Shown here in pieces: positions 7,157-15,408 of a DNA stretch of 17,451 nucleotides. Source of the DNA: an uncultured Eubacterium sp. (GTDB lineage: Bacteria > Bacillota > Clostridia > Lachnospirales > Lachnospiraceae); NCBI GenBank assembly GCA_937915825.1, contig CALGGT010000013.1, positions 1-17,451 of the forward strand. Reading direction: 5' to 3'. The notes beneath the pieces were generated by a model, which saw nothing but the letters and a program-made list of their open reading frames with translations, was not told the DNA's origin and ran no database searches. The position numbers were made by a program, and so were the translations under genes. Numbering within the stretch: the stretch's first letter is position 1; each line of letters opens with the position of its first letter.

Positions 7157-7338
7157 TCTATCCACGCTTTATTCCAGTCAAATACCGGAATAATACATAG
7201 AATAAAATTTCAGCAAATATGCTATGTTAAGAACAAAACTTAGCTTTTCCACATATCAACAGGTATTATTATTACTATTATTATCTTTACGTATATTATT
7301 TTATAGGCCGCAAAGCGGACGTGAAAGGAGTCTACCTA
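7157..7338. other. oriC: Origin of replication (oriC), dnaA-dnaN spacer
   Basis: This 182-base spacer holds a weak DnaA box (CTATCCACG, 7158-7166), a 10-base hairpin (7169-7193, one mismatch), a one-mismatch box TTTTCCACA (7245-7253) abutting a second degenerate one (about 7253-7261), then a very AT-rich tract from 7264 to about 7304. The tract begins with triplets TTA TTA TTA CTA TTA TTA (7266-7283), whose complement reads as 3'-AAT/GAT-5' repeats, the DnaA-trio pattern described for bacterial origins next to a box. The gene switch in orientation at dnaA and the spacer position agree with oriC. The dnaN ribosome site AAAGGAG (7324-7330) closes the spacer. Function is inferred; no unwinding data. 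Confidence 0.8.
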
Positions 7339-8439
7339 ATGAGATTTGAATGCAACAGAACAAAAATGGAGGAATCAATCAACATTGTGTTAAAAGCAAT
7401 TCCTGTACGAACAACGATGCCCGTTTTGGAATGTATGGTTGTAAAAGCCGTCAATGGTGTGATCACTTTAACTACCAACGACATGAATTTGGGGATTGAA
7501 ACCTCTTTTGATGCCGATGTAGCGGAAGATGGTATTGTATTGGTAAATGCTAAGATGTTATCAGATGTTGTAAGAAAATTTGATTCCGATGAATTTCATT
7601 TCGCAGCGGATGATGAGTATCGTATTACGTTAACCAGTGGATCTTCGAAATTTCATTTATCTGGCATTGATTCCGATGAATTTCCAATGCTGCCTCAGAT
7701 GGATAAGAATCATAAGATCACCATTTCACAAATGACCTTGCGTGATATGATCAATCAAACGATCTTTTCCATTTCCAAGAATGAAAACAATAAAATCATT
7801 ACCGGTGAATTGTTTGAGATTACCGGTGATAAATTTATGATCGCTTCTCTGGATCTTCATCGTGTATCTCAAAGGATCGTTCGTTTAAAAGAAAGTTATG
7901 ACAATACAAAAGTAGTTATTCCTGGAAAGGCGTTAACAGAACTTAGTAAAATCCTGCAAGGCGGAGTTGACGATGAGATGGAGATCTATTTTTCTGAGAA
8001 TCATGCCTTGTTTGAATTTGATCGTACGATCCTGATCACACAGTTGATCGAAGGAAATTATTATAATGTGGATCAGATGATGTCCAACGAATATGAAACA
8101 AAGGTTACCATTAATCGAATGGAATTCTACAATTCTTTGGATCGGTCCACTTTGTTAAACCGTGAATCGGAGAATCAACCCATTGTATTGCATATTAATG
8201 ATCAGGATCTGAATTTGGATATGAATACCAAGATGGGATCTATGAATGATAAGATTTCCATTACGAAAGAAGGAAAAGATTTGGATATTTCTTTCTCATC
8301 AAAATATTTAATGGATGTATTAAAAGTTTTGGATTTGGAAGAAGTTACCATGTATTTGGTAAATTCCAGATCTCCGGTGTTTATCAAAGACGATGAAACT
8401 TATAATTATCTGATCCTTCCCATCTCGATGCAAGGATAA
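7339..8439 (+). CDS. dnaN: DNA polymerase III beta subunit (sliding clamp)
   Basis: DnaN forms a ring-shaped dimer around DNA and tethers the replicative polymerase and many repair proteins. It has 366 residues, the normal family size, made of three repeated clamp domains of about 120 residues each. The N terminus MRFECNRTKMEE and the PVRTTMPVLECM block (28-39) are typical, as is the C-terminal YLILPI segment that lines the partner-binding pocket. The start was set at ATG 7339: AAAGGAG lies 8 bases before it. The in-frame GTG at 7321 would put the ribosome site inside the coding region. It follows oriC and precedes yaaA by 25 bases, so it is probably the head of the dnaN-yaaA-recF-gyrB group. 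Confidence 0.97.
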   Translation: MRFECNRTKMEESINIVLKAIPVRTTMPVLECMVVKAVNGVITLTTNDMNLGIETSFDADVAEDGIVLVNAKMLSDVVRKFDSDEFHFAADDEYRITLTSGSSKFHLSGIDSDEFPMLPQMDKNHKITISQMTLRDMINQTIFSISKNENNKIITGELFEITGDKFMIASLDLHRVSQRIVRLKESYDNTKVVIPGKALTELSKILQGGVDDEMEIYFSENHALFEFDRTILITQLIEGNYYNVDQMMSNEYETKVTINRMEFYNSLDRSTLLNRESENQPIVLHINDQDLNLDMNTKMGSMNDKISITKEGKDLDISFSSKYLMDVLKVLDLEEVTMYLVNSRSPVFIKDDETYNYLILPISMQG

Positions 8440-8464
8440 GTCTTTCGATACAGGATGAAATACA

Positions 8465-8674
8465 ATGGAAATTTATATCAAAGATGCGTTTATAAAATTA
8501 GGTCAGGCTATGAAATTAGCCGGTATGGTTGGTTCCGGAACGGATGCGAAAATCCTCATTTCTTATGGTGAGGTTACCGTAAATGGAGAAGTGGAAACTC
8601 GCAGGGGAAGGAAACTTTATCCCGGTGATGAATTTACATGGAAAGAAGAGACGGTAAGGGTTGAAAGTAAATGA
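8465..8674 (+). CDS. yaaA: S4-domain protein YaaA (RlbA-like)
   Basis: This is a small S4-type RNA-binding protein conserved between dnaN and recF in Firmicutes; the B. subtilis member is linked to ribosome assembly, but its precise role is not settled. It has 69 residues, the usual length. The S4 fold core is visible: FIKLGQAMKLAGMVGSG (9-25), AKILISYGEVTVNG (28-41) and the RRGRKLYPGDEF stretch (46-57). Its stop codon overlaps the recF start (ATGA at 8671-8674), implying coupled translation. Confidence 0.93.
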   Translation: MEIYIKDAFIKLGQAMKLAGMVGSGTDAKILISYGEVTVNGEVETRRGRKLYPGDEFTWKEETVRVESK

Positions 8675-9777
8675 TGATTGAATCACTTTCGTTGCAGCAA
8701 TTTCGCAATTACAAGAAGGAAATGCTTACATTTTCTCCTCGCATTAACGTTTTATATGGGGATAATGCCCAAGGGAAAACAAATATTTTAGAAGCCGTCA
8801 ATCTTTGCTCGACTACAAGAAGTCATAGGGGAAGTAAGGATAAAGAAATGATCCTGTTTGGATGTGAGGAAGCTCACATTCAAATGGAAATCCGAAAGAA
8901 GGATCGAAGTCATAAGATTGATTTTCATTTAAAGAAAAATAAAGCCAAGGGAATTGCCATTGATCGGGTTCCTATTCGAAAAAGTAAGGATTTAATGGGA
9001 GTTTCCAACGTGGTATTTTTCTCACCGGAAAATCTTTCTATTATTGAGAGAGGGCCGGAGGAACGTAGGAATTTTATGGATGTGGAGTTATGTCAGTTAA
9101 ATCCGGTTTACTTGTATCATTTAAGTAAATACCGTCAGGTTTTAAAGCAAAGAAATCAATTGTTAAAACAGATTTCTTCCCAAAGGGAATTATTGGATAC
9201 GTTGGACGTGTGGGATCAGGAATTAATTCAATATGGATCGTATATTATAAAAGAGCGGGCGAATTATATTGAGGAAATTCGTGAGGATTGTAAGAGAATC
9301 CATCAAGAGCTGACAAATGGGGAAGAGGAGATGGAAATAAGATATGAACCCAATACGGAAGTGGATGATTTTGAAAAAAATCTTTTAGAAAAGGAACAAA
9401 AAGATTTATATTTTATGAATACAAGTGTTGGACCTCATCGGGATGATCTGGAAATTTCCTGTAATGGAATTTCTCTTCGAACTTACGGTTCTCGAGGACA
9501 GAAGAGAACGGCTGCTCTTAGTATGAAGTTAACGGAGATTGAGATTGTTCAAAAGAAAATAGGAGAAAAACCTATTCTTTTATTGGATGATGTATTTTCT
9601 GAGTTGGATCGAAACCGGCAAACCTTTTTATTAAAGAGAATGGAGAACATTCAAACGTTAATTACTTGTACGGGATTAGAGGAATTTATTGAGAATGAGA
9701 TGATCATTGATAAAATTTTTCATATTCGAAATGGAAATGTTGTGGAAGAAAAACAGGGAGGCAAGGCAAATGAGTAA
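8671..9777 (+). CDS. recF: RecF, DNA replication and repair ATPase
   Basis: RecF is an SMC-like ABC ATPase that, with RecO and RecR, loads RecA at gapped DNA. It has 368 residues, the normal length. Motifs: Walker A GDNAQGKT (30-37), the ABC signature region YGSRGQKRT (272-280), and Walker B ILLLDDVFSELD (302-313). Two adjacent ATG codons (8671 and 8674) are both possible starts; both give essentially the same protein (MIESLSLQQFRNY is the family N terminus). The first overlaps the yaaA stop. The end overlaps gyrB by 8 bases, so the three genes are tightly coupled. Confidence 0.97.
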   Translation: MMIESLSLQQFRNYKKEMLTFSPRINVLYGDNAQGKTNILEAVNLCSTTRSHRGSKDKEMILFGCEEAHIQMEIRKKDRSHKIDFHLKKNKAKGIAIDRVPIRKSKDLMGVSNVVFFSPENLSIIERGPEERRNFMDVELCQLNPVYLYHLSKYRQVLKQRNQLLKQISSQRELLDTLDVWDQELIQYGSYIIKERANYIEEIREDCKRIHQELTNGEEEMEIRYEPNTEVDDFEKNLLEKEQKDLYFMNTSVGPHRDDLEISCNGISLRTYGSRGQKRTAALSMKLTEIEIVQKKIGEKPILLLDDVFSELDRNRQTFLLKRMENIQTLITCTGLEEFIENEMIIDKIFHIRNGNVVEEKQGGKANE

Positions 9778-11689
9778 TCAGAATGAATATGGAGCAGATC
9801 AGATCCAGATTTTAGAGGGTCTGGAAGCGGTTCGTAAAAGACCGGGTATGTATATTGGAAGTACATCGGAGAGAGGACTTCATCATTTGGTTTATGAAAT
9901 CGTGGATAATGCTGTGGATGAGGCATTGGCAGGATATTGTAAAAACATTGATGTGCATATTAATAAAGACAATTCCATAACGGTAATTGACGATGGTCGT
10001 GGAATTCCGGTGGGTATTAATCAAAAAGCCGGAAAACCTGCGGTAGAAGTTGTATTTACCGTGCTTCATGCAGGAGGAAAATTTGGCGGCGGCGGATATA
10101 AAGTATCCGGTGGTTTGCACGGCGTGGGAGCTTCCGTTGTAAATGCCTTATCCAAATGGTTAGAAGTTGAGATCATGCGAGATGGAAAGGTATATTTTCA
10201 GCGTTATGAATTAGGACATTCCACAAACGAATTAGAAGAAATTGGAACAACGAAGAAAAATGGAACGAAAGTAACGTTTTTACCGGATGGAGATATTTTT
10301 ACGGAGACCACGGTATTTGATTATAATACCTTAAAAAAACGTCTTCGAGAGATGGCATTTTTAACTAAGGGAATTAAGATCGTTTTGCATGATGATCGAT
10401 TGGAAGAGCCGAAAGTAGAGGCATTTTACTATGAAGGCGGTATTAAGGAATATGTAGATTATTTAAATCGCCATCAGGATCTTTTGTATCAGGAAGTGAT
10501 CTATTGTGAAGGAAATGTAGGCGACATTAACGTAGAGGTTGCTTTCCAGCACAACGACGGGTACAACGAGGGGTGTTACAGTTTTGTTAATAACATTACG
10601 ACACCGGAGGGAGGAACACATTTAACCGGTTTTAAAAATGCCATTACCAAGACATTTAACGACTACGCAAGAAACTATAAATTGGTCAAAGAAAACGATC
10701 CCAATTTAAGCGGGGAAGATATTCGTGAGGGAATGACAGCTGTTATCAGCATTAAGATTCCGGAACCTCAATTTGAAGGTCAGACCAAACAAAAATTAGG
10801 AAACAGTGAAGCCAGAGGCGCGGTTGAACGAATTGTCAGCAAACAATTGGAAATCTTTTTGGAACAAAATCCCGCCATTGCCAAGGATATTTGCAACAAA
10901 TCCATTCTTGCTCAACGTGCCAGAGAAGCTGCCAGAAACGCAAGGGAAATGACACGAAGAAAAACTGCTTTGGAGGGGATGTCCCTTCCCGGAAAGTTAG
11001 CAGACTGCAGTGATAAAGATCCGAAGAATTGTGAAATTTACATTGTAGAGGGAGATTCCGCGGGTGGCAGCGCGAAAACAGCCAGGGATCGTGCAACGCA
11101 AGCAATTTTACCTTTACGTGGTAAGATTCTTAATGTTGAAAAATCCAGATTGGATCGCATTCTTACCAATAATGAGATCAAAGCTATGATCACGGCTTTT
11201 GGTACAGGAATTCAAGACGATTTTGATATTTCAAAACTTCGTTATCATAAAATTATTATTATGACGGATGCCGACGTAGACGGTGCTCACATCGCTACTT
11301 TGTTATTAACCTTTTTCTATCGGTTTATGCCGGATTTGATCAAGGAAGGTTATGTTTATTTGGCACAACCGCCATTGTATAAGATCGATAAGAACCGTCA
11401 ATCCTATTATGTTTATTCCGATGATGAGTTAAACGCGAAATTGGATGAACTGGGAAGAGATGGAAATAACAGCATCCAGCGTTACAAAGGTTTGGGTGAG
11501 ATGGATGCAGAGCAGCTTTGGGATACGACGATGGATCCTGCAAAACGAGTTCTGTTACGTGTAAACATGGATGAGGAAGATTTAACAGAATTGGATCAGA
11601 CGTTTAATACGTTAATGGGCGATCAGGTAGAGCCTCGTCGGGAATTTATTGAAGCAAATGCTCAATATGTTACAAATCTGGATGTTTAA
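9770..11689 (+). CDS. gyrB: DNA gyrase subunit B
   Basis: GyrB is the ATPase half of gyrase (GyrA2GyrB2), which introduces negative supercoils. It has 639 residues, typical of Gram-positive GyrB. GHKL ATPase motifs: EIVDNAVDEAL (43-53), DDGRGIP (74-80) and GGLHGVGAS (114-122). TOPRIM motifs: EGDSAGG (427-433) and the TDADVDG metal-binding motif (499-505). The start was set at ATG 9770, inside the end of recF, because GGGAGG lies 8 bases upstream and the protein then begins with the usual EYGADQIQILEGLEAVRKRPGMYIG context. An upstream in-frame ATG at 9707 lies entirely within recF. A 164-base spacer with degenerate repeats separates it from gyrA. Confidence 0.98.
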   Translation: MSNQNEYGADQIQILEGLEAVRKRPGMYIGSTSERGLHHLVYEIVDNAVDEALAGYCKNIDVHINKDNSITVIDDGRGIPVGINQKAGKPAVEVVFTVLHAGGKFGGGGYKVSGGLHGVGASVVNALSKWLEVEIMRDGKVYFQRYELGHSTNELEEIGTTKKNGTKVTFLPDGDIFTETTVFDYNTLKKRLREMAFLTKGIKIVLHDDRLEEPKVEAFYYEGGIKEYVDYLNRHQDLLYQEVIYCEGNVGDINVEVAFQHNDGYNEGCYSFVNNITTPEGGTHLTGFKNAITKTFNDYARNYKLVKENDPNLSGEDIREGMTAVISIKIPEPQFEGQTKQKLGNSEARGAVERIVSKQLEIFLEQNPAIAKDICNKSILAQRAREAARNAREMTRRKTALEGMSLPGKLADCSDKDPKNCEIYIVEGDSAGGSAKTARDRATQAILPLRGKILNVEKSRLDRILTNNEIKAMITAFGTGIQDDFDISKLRYHKIIIMTDADVDGAHIATLLLTFFYRFMPDLIKEGYVYLAQPPLYKIDKNRQSYYVYSDDELNAKLDELGRDGNNSIQRYKGLGEMDAEQLWDTTMDPAKRVLLRVNMDEEDLTELDQTFNTLMGDQVEPRREFIEANAQYVTNLDV

Positions 11690-11740
11690 TGAGTGTTTCA
11701 TTTAGTTGGAGATCGATATGACATGCAAAACTTGCGAAAT

Positions 11741-11821
11741 AGTTTTGATTTAAGAACGTAACGAGGGAGTCTTGACTAAGAATGTAACATGGAGCTTTGA
11801 TCCAAGAACATAAACTCAAGG
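11741..11821. repeat. Three degenerate tandem units in the gyrB-gyrA spacer
   Basis: Three imperfect units of about 25-29 bases follow each other: 11741-11767, 11768-11792 and 11793-11821. Each has the frame AG-(3 variable)-TTGA-(3-4)-AAGAA-(C/T)(G/A)TAA followed by a purine-rich end. The remainder of the 11690-11853 spacer holds the gyrA ribosome site (AAAGGA, about 11839-11844) and no evident promoter or terminator. Confidence 0.6.
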
Positions 11822-11853
11822 TTAATAGAAGATCAAAAGAAAGGATATAGGGA

Positions 11854-14448
11854 ATGGACGAAAATATGAATGACTTGGAACATTTAGATAAAGTACAGGG
11901 TACAGATTTAAAGAAAACAATGGAAATTTCGTATATTGACTATGCGATGTCCGTAATTGTATCTCGTGCTTTGCCGGATGTAAGAGATGGTTTAAAACCG
12001 GTTCAACGAAGAATCTTACATGCCATGAGCGAATTAAATAATACGCCGGATAAGCCTCATCGTAAATGCGCCCGTATTGTCGGTGATACCATGGGTAAAT
12101 ATCATCCTCATGGAGACAGTTCTATTTACGGTGCATTGGTGAATCTTGCCCAGGAATGGTCTACCAGGTACCCCTTGGTTGACGGACACGGAAACTTCGG
12201 ATCCGTCGATGGTGACGGGGCAGCGGCTATGCGTTATACAGAGGCAAGGCTTAGCAAGATTTCTATGGAAATGCTGCGGGATATTAATAAAAATACCGTG
12301 GATTTTATTCCCAACTTCGATGAGACGGAGAAAGAACCAACTGTATTGCCGGCCAGATATCCGAATCTTTTGGTGAATGGAACTTCCGGAATCGCTGTAG
12401 GAATGGCTACCAATATTCCGCCTCACAACTTACGAGAAGTGGTAGGCGGCGTTGTTAAGATCATTGATAACGTGGTAGAAGAGGACCGTGATACAGAATT
12501 AGATGAGATCATGGAAATCATTAAAGGACCGGATTTTCCTACCGGTGCTCAGATCATGGGCCGTGCCGGCATTGAGCAGGCATATCGTACGGGAATCGGA
12601 AAGATCCGTGTTCGCGCGGTAACAGAGATTGAGACCATGGCCAACGGGAAAAGCCGGATCGTTGTAACGGAACTCCCCTTCATGGTGAACAAAGCCAAAT
12701 TAGTAGAAAAAATCGCGGATTTACATAAAGAGAAGAAAGTAGATGGAATTACAGAACTTCGAGATGAGTCTTCAAGAGAAGGAATGCGGATCTGCATTGA
12801 GCTGCGAAGGGATGTAAATGCCAATGTTGTCTTAAATCAATTATTTAAACATACGCAAATGCAGGAAACCTTTGGGTGCAATATGTTAGCGCTTGTGGAT
12901 AACAAACCAAAAGTTTTAAATCTTTTGGAAATGCTTACGTATTATCTGAAACACCAGGAAGAGGTTGTAACCCGCCGAACCAGGTTTGACTTAAATAAGG
13001 CGGAAGAGCGCGCCCATATTTTACAAGGATTGTTAACGGCGCTGGATCATATTGATGAAGTGATCAAGATCATTCGTGGATCCAGAACGACGGCGGAAGC
13101 CAAAGAGAACTTAATGTCTCGTTTTGAATTAGACGATGTACAATCTCAGGCCATCGTCGATATGCGTTTGCGTACACTAACCGGATTGGAACGGGAGAAG
13201 CTGGAAAAAGAATACCAGGAATTAATGGAAAAGATCGCTTATTTAAAGGAGATCCTGTCGGATCGGAAGCTTCTTTTAGGCGTTATCAAAGAAGAGATTC
13301 AGGAAATTGCTGATAAATACGGAGATGACCGTCGGACATCCATTGGAATTGACTATCTGGATATTACGACCGAGGATCTGATTCCGGTGGAAAATACCAT
13401 CATTTGTCTTACCAACATGGGTTATATTAAGCGAATGACGACGGATAATTTTCATAGTCAGCATCGTGGCGGCAAGGGAATTAAGGGAATGCAAACCTTG
13501 GATGAAGACTTTATTGAGGATCTGTTCATGGCAACCACCCATCATTACCTTATGTTCTTTACCAACAAAGGTCGTGTATACCGGATCAAGGCCTATGAAA
13601 TTCCGGAATTCAGCCGCACCAGCCGGGGAATTGCGATCGTAAATCTCCTGCAGTTAATGCCGGATGAGAAAGTAACAGCGGTGATCGCCCTGCGTGAATA
13701 CAAGGAAGATCAGTATCTGTTTATGGCAACTAAGAAGGGTGTGGTTAAGAAAACCCATATTTCAGAATACCATAATATCCGGAAAAATGGTTTGCAGGCG
13801 ATTAATCTTCGAGAAGACGATGATCTGATCGAGGTAAAAGTTACGGATAATACAAAGAATATTATTATGGTGACCAAGTTTGGTCAATGTATTGTATTTG
13901 ATGAGAATGAAGTACGAACGACTGGAAGAACTTCCATGGGTGTCAGGGGAATTACCCTGGATCAAGAGGATGAAGTTGTGGGTGTACAGATGAATACCCA
14001 GGGTGAAACCATCTTGTTGATCTCCAAATATGGAATGGGTAAGAGAACGCCGATTGAAGAATTTACACCACATCACCGTGGAGGTAAAGGGATAAAATGT
14101 TATAAGATCACGGAAAAAACCGGAGAATTAATTGGAGCGAAGGCGGTACATCAGGATCAGGAGATCATGATGATCACCAATGAAGGAATTTTGATCCGGA
14201 TTGCTGTAGCGGATATTTCTGTTTTGGGACGTATTACGTCTGGCGTGAAACTTATGAACGTAGATCTGGAATCCAATGTATTTGTTGCATCCGTTTCCAA
14301 GGTCCGGAAAGAAGAAAATGGGGATAATGCGGATGACGTGAAGAATACCGATTCGGATATGAAATCCTTCCAGGAAGGATCTTTGCGGGAAGGATCCACA
14401 CAGAAGGAATCCTCCCAGGAAACAATCGAATCCGACACGGAAAGGTGA
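11854..14448 (+). CDS. gyrA: DNA gyrase subunit A
   Basis: GyrA is the DNA breakage-reunion subunit of gyrase. It has 864 residues. The N-terminal winged-helix/tower domain carries the catalytic tyrosine in AAMRYTE (Tyr128) and the quinolone-determining region HPHGDSSIYG (84-93). The beta-pinwheel C-terminal domain (from about 505) carries the GyrA box as QHRGGKG (536-542) and a similar HHRGGKG later, in line with gyrase rather than topoisomerase IV. The last about 50 residues are a Ser/Glu/Asp-rich acidic tail with small internal repeats. The position equivalent to E. coli Asp87 is Gly93, while Ser83 is kept as Ser89. The start ATG follows AAAGGATATAGGG. Only 8 bases separate its stop from the next gene. 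Confidence 0.97.
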   Translation: MDENMNDLEHLDKVQGTDLKKTMEISYIDYAMSVIVSRALPDVRDGLKPVQRRILHAMSELNNTPDKPHRKCARIVGDTMGKYHPHGDSSIYGALVNLAQEWSTRYPLVDGHGNFGSVDGDGAAAMRYTEARLSKISMEMLRDINKNTVDFIPNFDETEKEPTVLPARYPNLLVNGTSGIAVGMATNIPPHNLREVVGGVVKIIDNVVEEDRDTELDEIMEIIKGPDFPTGAQIMGRAGIEQAYRTGIGKIRVRAVTEIETMANGKSRIVVTELPFMVNKAKLVEKIADLHKEKKVDGITELRDESSREGMRICIELRRDVNANVVLNQLFKHTQMQETFGCNMLALVDNKPKVLNLLEMLTYYLKHQEEVVTRRTRFDLNKAEERAHILQGLLTALDHIDEVIKIIRGSRTTAEAKENLMSRFELDDVQSQAIVDMRLRTLTGLEREKLEKEYQELMEKIAYLKEILSDRKLLLGVIKEEIQEIADKYGDDRRTSIGIDYLDITTEDLIPVENTIICLTNMGYIKRMTTDNFHSQHRGGKGIKGMQTLDEDFIEDLFMATTHHYLMFFTNKGRVYRIKAYEIPEFSRTSRGIAIVNLLQLMPDEKVTAVIALREYKEDQYLFMATKKGVVKKTHISEYHNIRKNGLQAINLREDDDLIEVKVTDNTKNIIMVTKFGQCIVFDENEVRTTGRTSMGVRGITLDQEDEVVGVQMNTQGETILLISKYGMGKRTPIEEFTPHHRGGKGIKCYKITEKTGELIGAKAVHQDQEIMMITNEGILIRIAVADISVLGRITSGVKLMNVDLESNVFVASVSKVRKEENGDNADDVKNTDSDMKSFQEGSLREGSTQKESSQETIESDTER

Positions 14449-14456
14449 TGGAATAA

Positions 14457-15299
14457 TTGAGAGAAATAGGGACTGATGTAATTCGGGATGCGGTAAAAGA
14501 AATGTGTATTTCGATCAATCTGGAGTTGTCTGAAGATATGAAAACAAAGATCAACGAAGCGGCTCGAAAGGAGGAATCTCCTTTGGGTAAGCAAATATTT
14601 GGACAACTTCGGGAGAACATGGAGATTGCAAAGGACAGCAAGATCCCCATCTGCCAGGATACCGGGATGGCTGTTATTTTCCTAAAGGTGGGACAGGAGG
14701 TTCACTTTACCGGAGAATACATTGAGACGGCAATTAACGAGGGAGTGCGCCGGGGTTATACAGAAGGATACCTTCGAAAATCCGTGGTAGGGGATCCCAT
14801 TGAGAGGGAAAATACCAGGGACAATACGCCGGCGGTGATCCACTATGAAATCGTGCCCGGGGATCAGGTAACGATCACATTAGCGCCGAAAGGGTTTGGA
14901 AGTGAAAATATGTCCAAGCTTTACATGTTAAAGCCGGCGGACGGCATAGAAGGTGTTAAAAATGCGATTCTAGATGCTGTGGAGAATGCCGGTCCCAATG
15001 CGTGTCCTCCCTTTGTAGTGGGAGTAGGCATCGGCGGAACATTTGAAAAATGCGCGCTTCTTGCTAAAAAAGCCCTTACCAGGGATGTTTCGTCTCATTC
15101 GGACATTCCCTATGTCAGGGAGTTAGAAGATGAAATGTTGGAACGCTTGAATGATCTGGGAATCGGTCCGGCCGGTTTGGGAGGACGTGTGACGGCGTTA
15201 GGCGTTAATATTGAAACATATCCCACCCATATCGCAGGCCTTCCGGTGGCGGTTAATATGTGCTGTCATGTAAATCGTCATATTACCCGCGAAATCTAA
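14457..15299 (+). CDS. Class I (Fe-S) fumarate hydratase / tartrate dehydratase, alpha subunit
   Basis: This is the iron-sulfur-binding subunit of the two-subunit class I hydro-lyases, which interconvert fumarate and malate or dehydrate L(+)-tartrate. The sequence does not decide the substrate, though in a gut-type anaerobe fumarase is the more likely role. It has 280 residues, the usual alpha length. Likely [4Fe-4S] ligands are Cys66 in PICQDTG, Cys183 in NACPP and Cys199 in EKCALLAKKAL. The KGFGSENMS motif (145-153) is also typical. The start is a TTG at 14457, supported by the family N terminus (MREIGTDVI) and by GAAAGGTGATGG across the gyrA stop, 8 bases upstream. It is probably transcribed with gyrA, as no terminator lies between them. 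Confidence 0.93.
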   Translation: MREIGTDVIRDAVKEMCISINLELSEDMKTKINEAARKEESPLGKQIFGQLRENMEIAKDSKIPICQDTGMAVIFLKVGQEVHFTGEYIETAINEGVRRGYTEGYLRKSVVGDPIERENTRDNTPAVIHYEIVPGDQVTITLAPKGFGSENMSKLYMLKPADGIEGVKNAILDAVENAGPNACPPFVVGVGIGGTFEKCALLAKKALTRDVSSHSDIPYVRELEDEMLERLNDLGIGPAGLGGRVTALGVNIETYPTHIAGLPVAVNMCCHVNRHITREI

Positions 15300-15304
15300 C
15301 GAGT

Positions 15305-15382
15305 AAATCGAAAGAACAAATCGAAAGAACAGATCGAAGGAACAATTCGAGAGAACAGATCGAAGGAACAACTCGAAGGAGA
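15305..15382. repeat. Six 13-base tandem units between the fumarase subunit genes
   Basis: Six consecutive 13-base units (15305, 15318, 15331, 15344, 15357, 15370) follow the pattern A-R/A-A/C/T-TCGA-R-R-GAAC; units 1 and 2 are identical, and units 3 and 5 are identical. The block fills most of the 109-base gap between the two subunit genes and stops just before the beta-subunit ribosome site (GGAGGAGG, about 15395-15402). Reading frames through it are not gene-like. Confidence 0.9.
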
Positions 15383-15408
15383 AAGGTATGTGACGGAGGA
15401 GGAATTGA

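Noticed and set aside
7169..7193. Hairpin after dnaA as a terminator
   Set aside because: The stem has one mismatch and no run of T follows; it is more likely part of the origin structure or chance.
7321..7338. GTG start for dnaN at 7321
   Set aside because: The AAAGGAG site lies downstream of it and is well placed for ATG 7339.
9707..9769. Upstream ATG for gyrB at 9707
   Set aside because: The added residues are out-of-frame recF sequence; GGGAGG and the family N terminus support 9770.
14157..14650. Two minus-strand frames opposite the gyrA/fumarase junction
   Set aside because: Both are antisense to well-supported genes and show no recognisable domain.
15305..15382. Tandem repeats as a CRISPR array
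   Set aside because: Units are 13 bases, directly adjacent with no spacers, and no cas genes are present.
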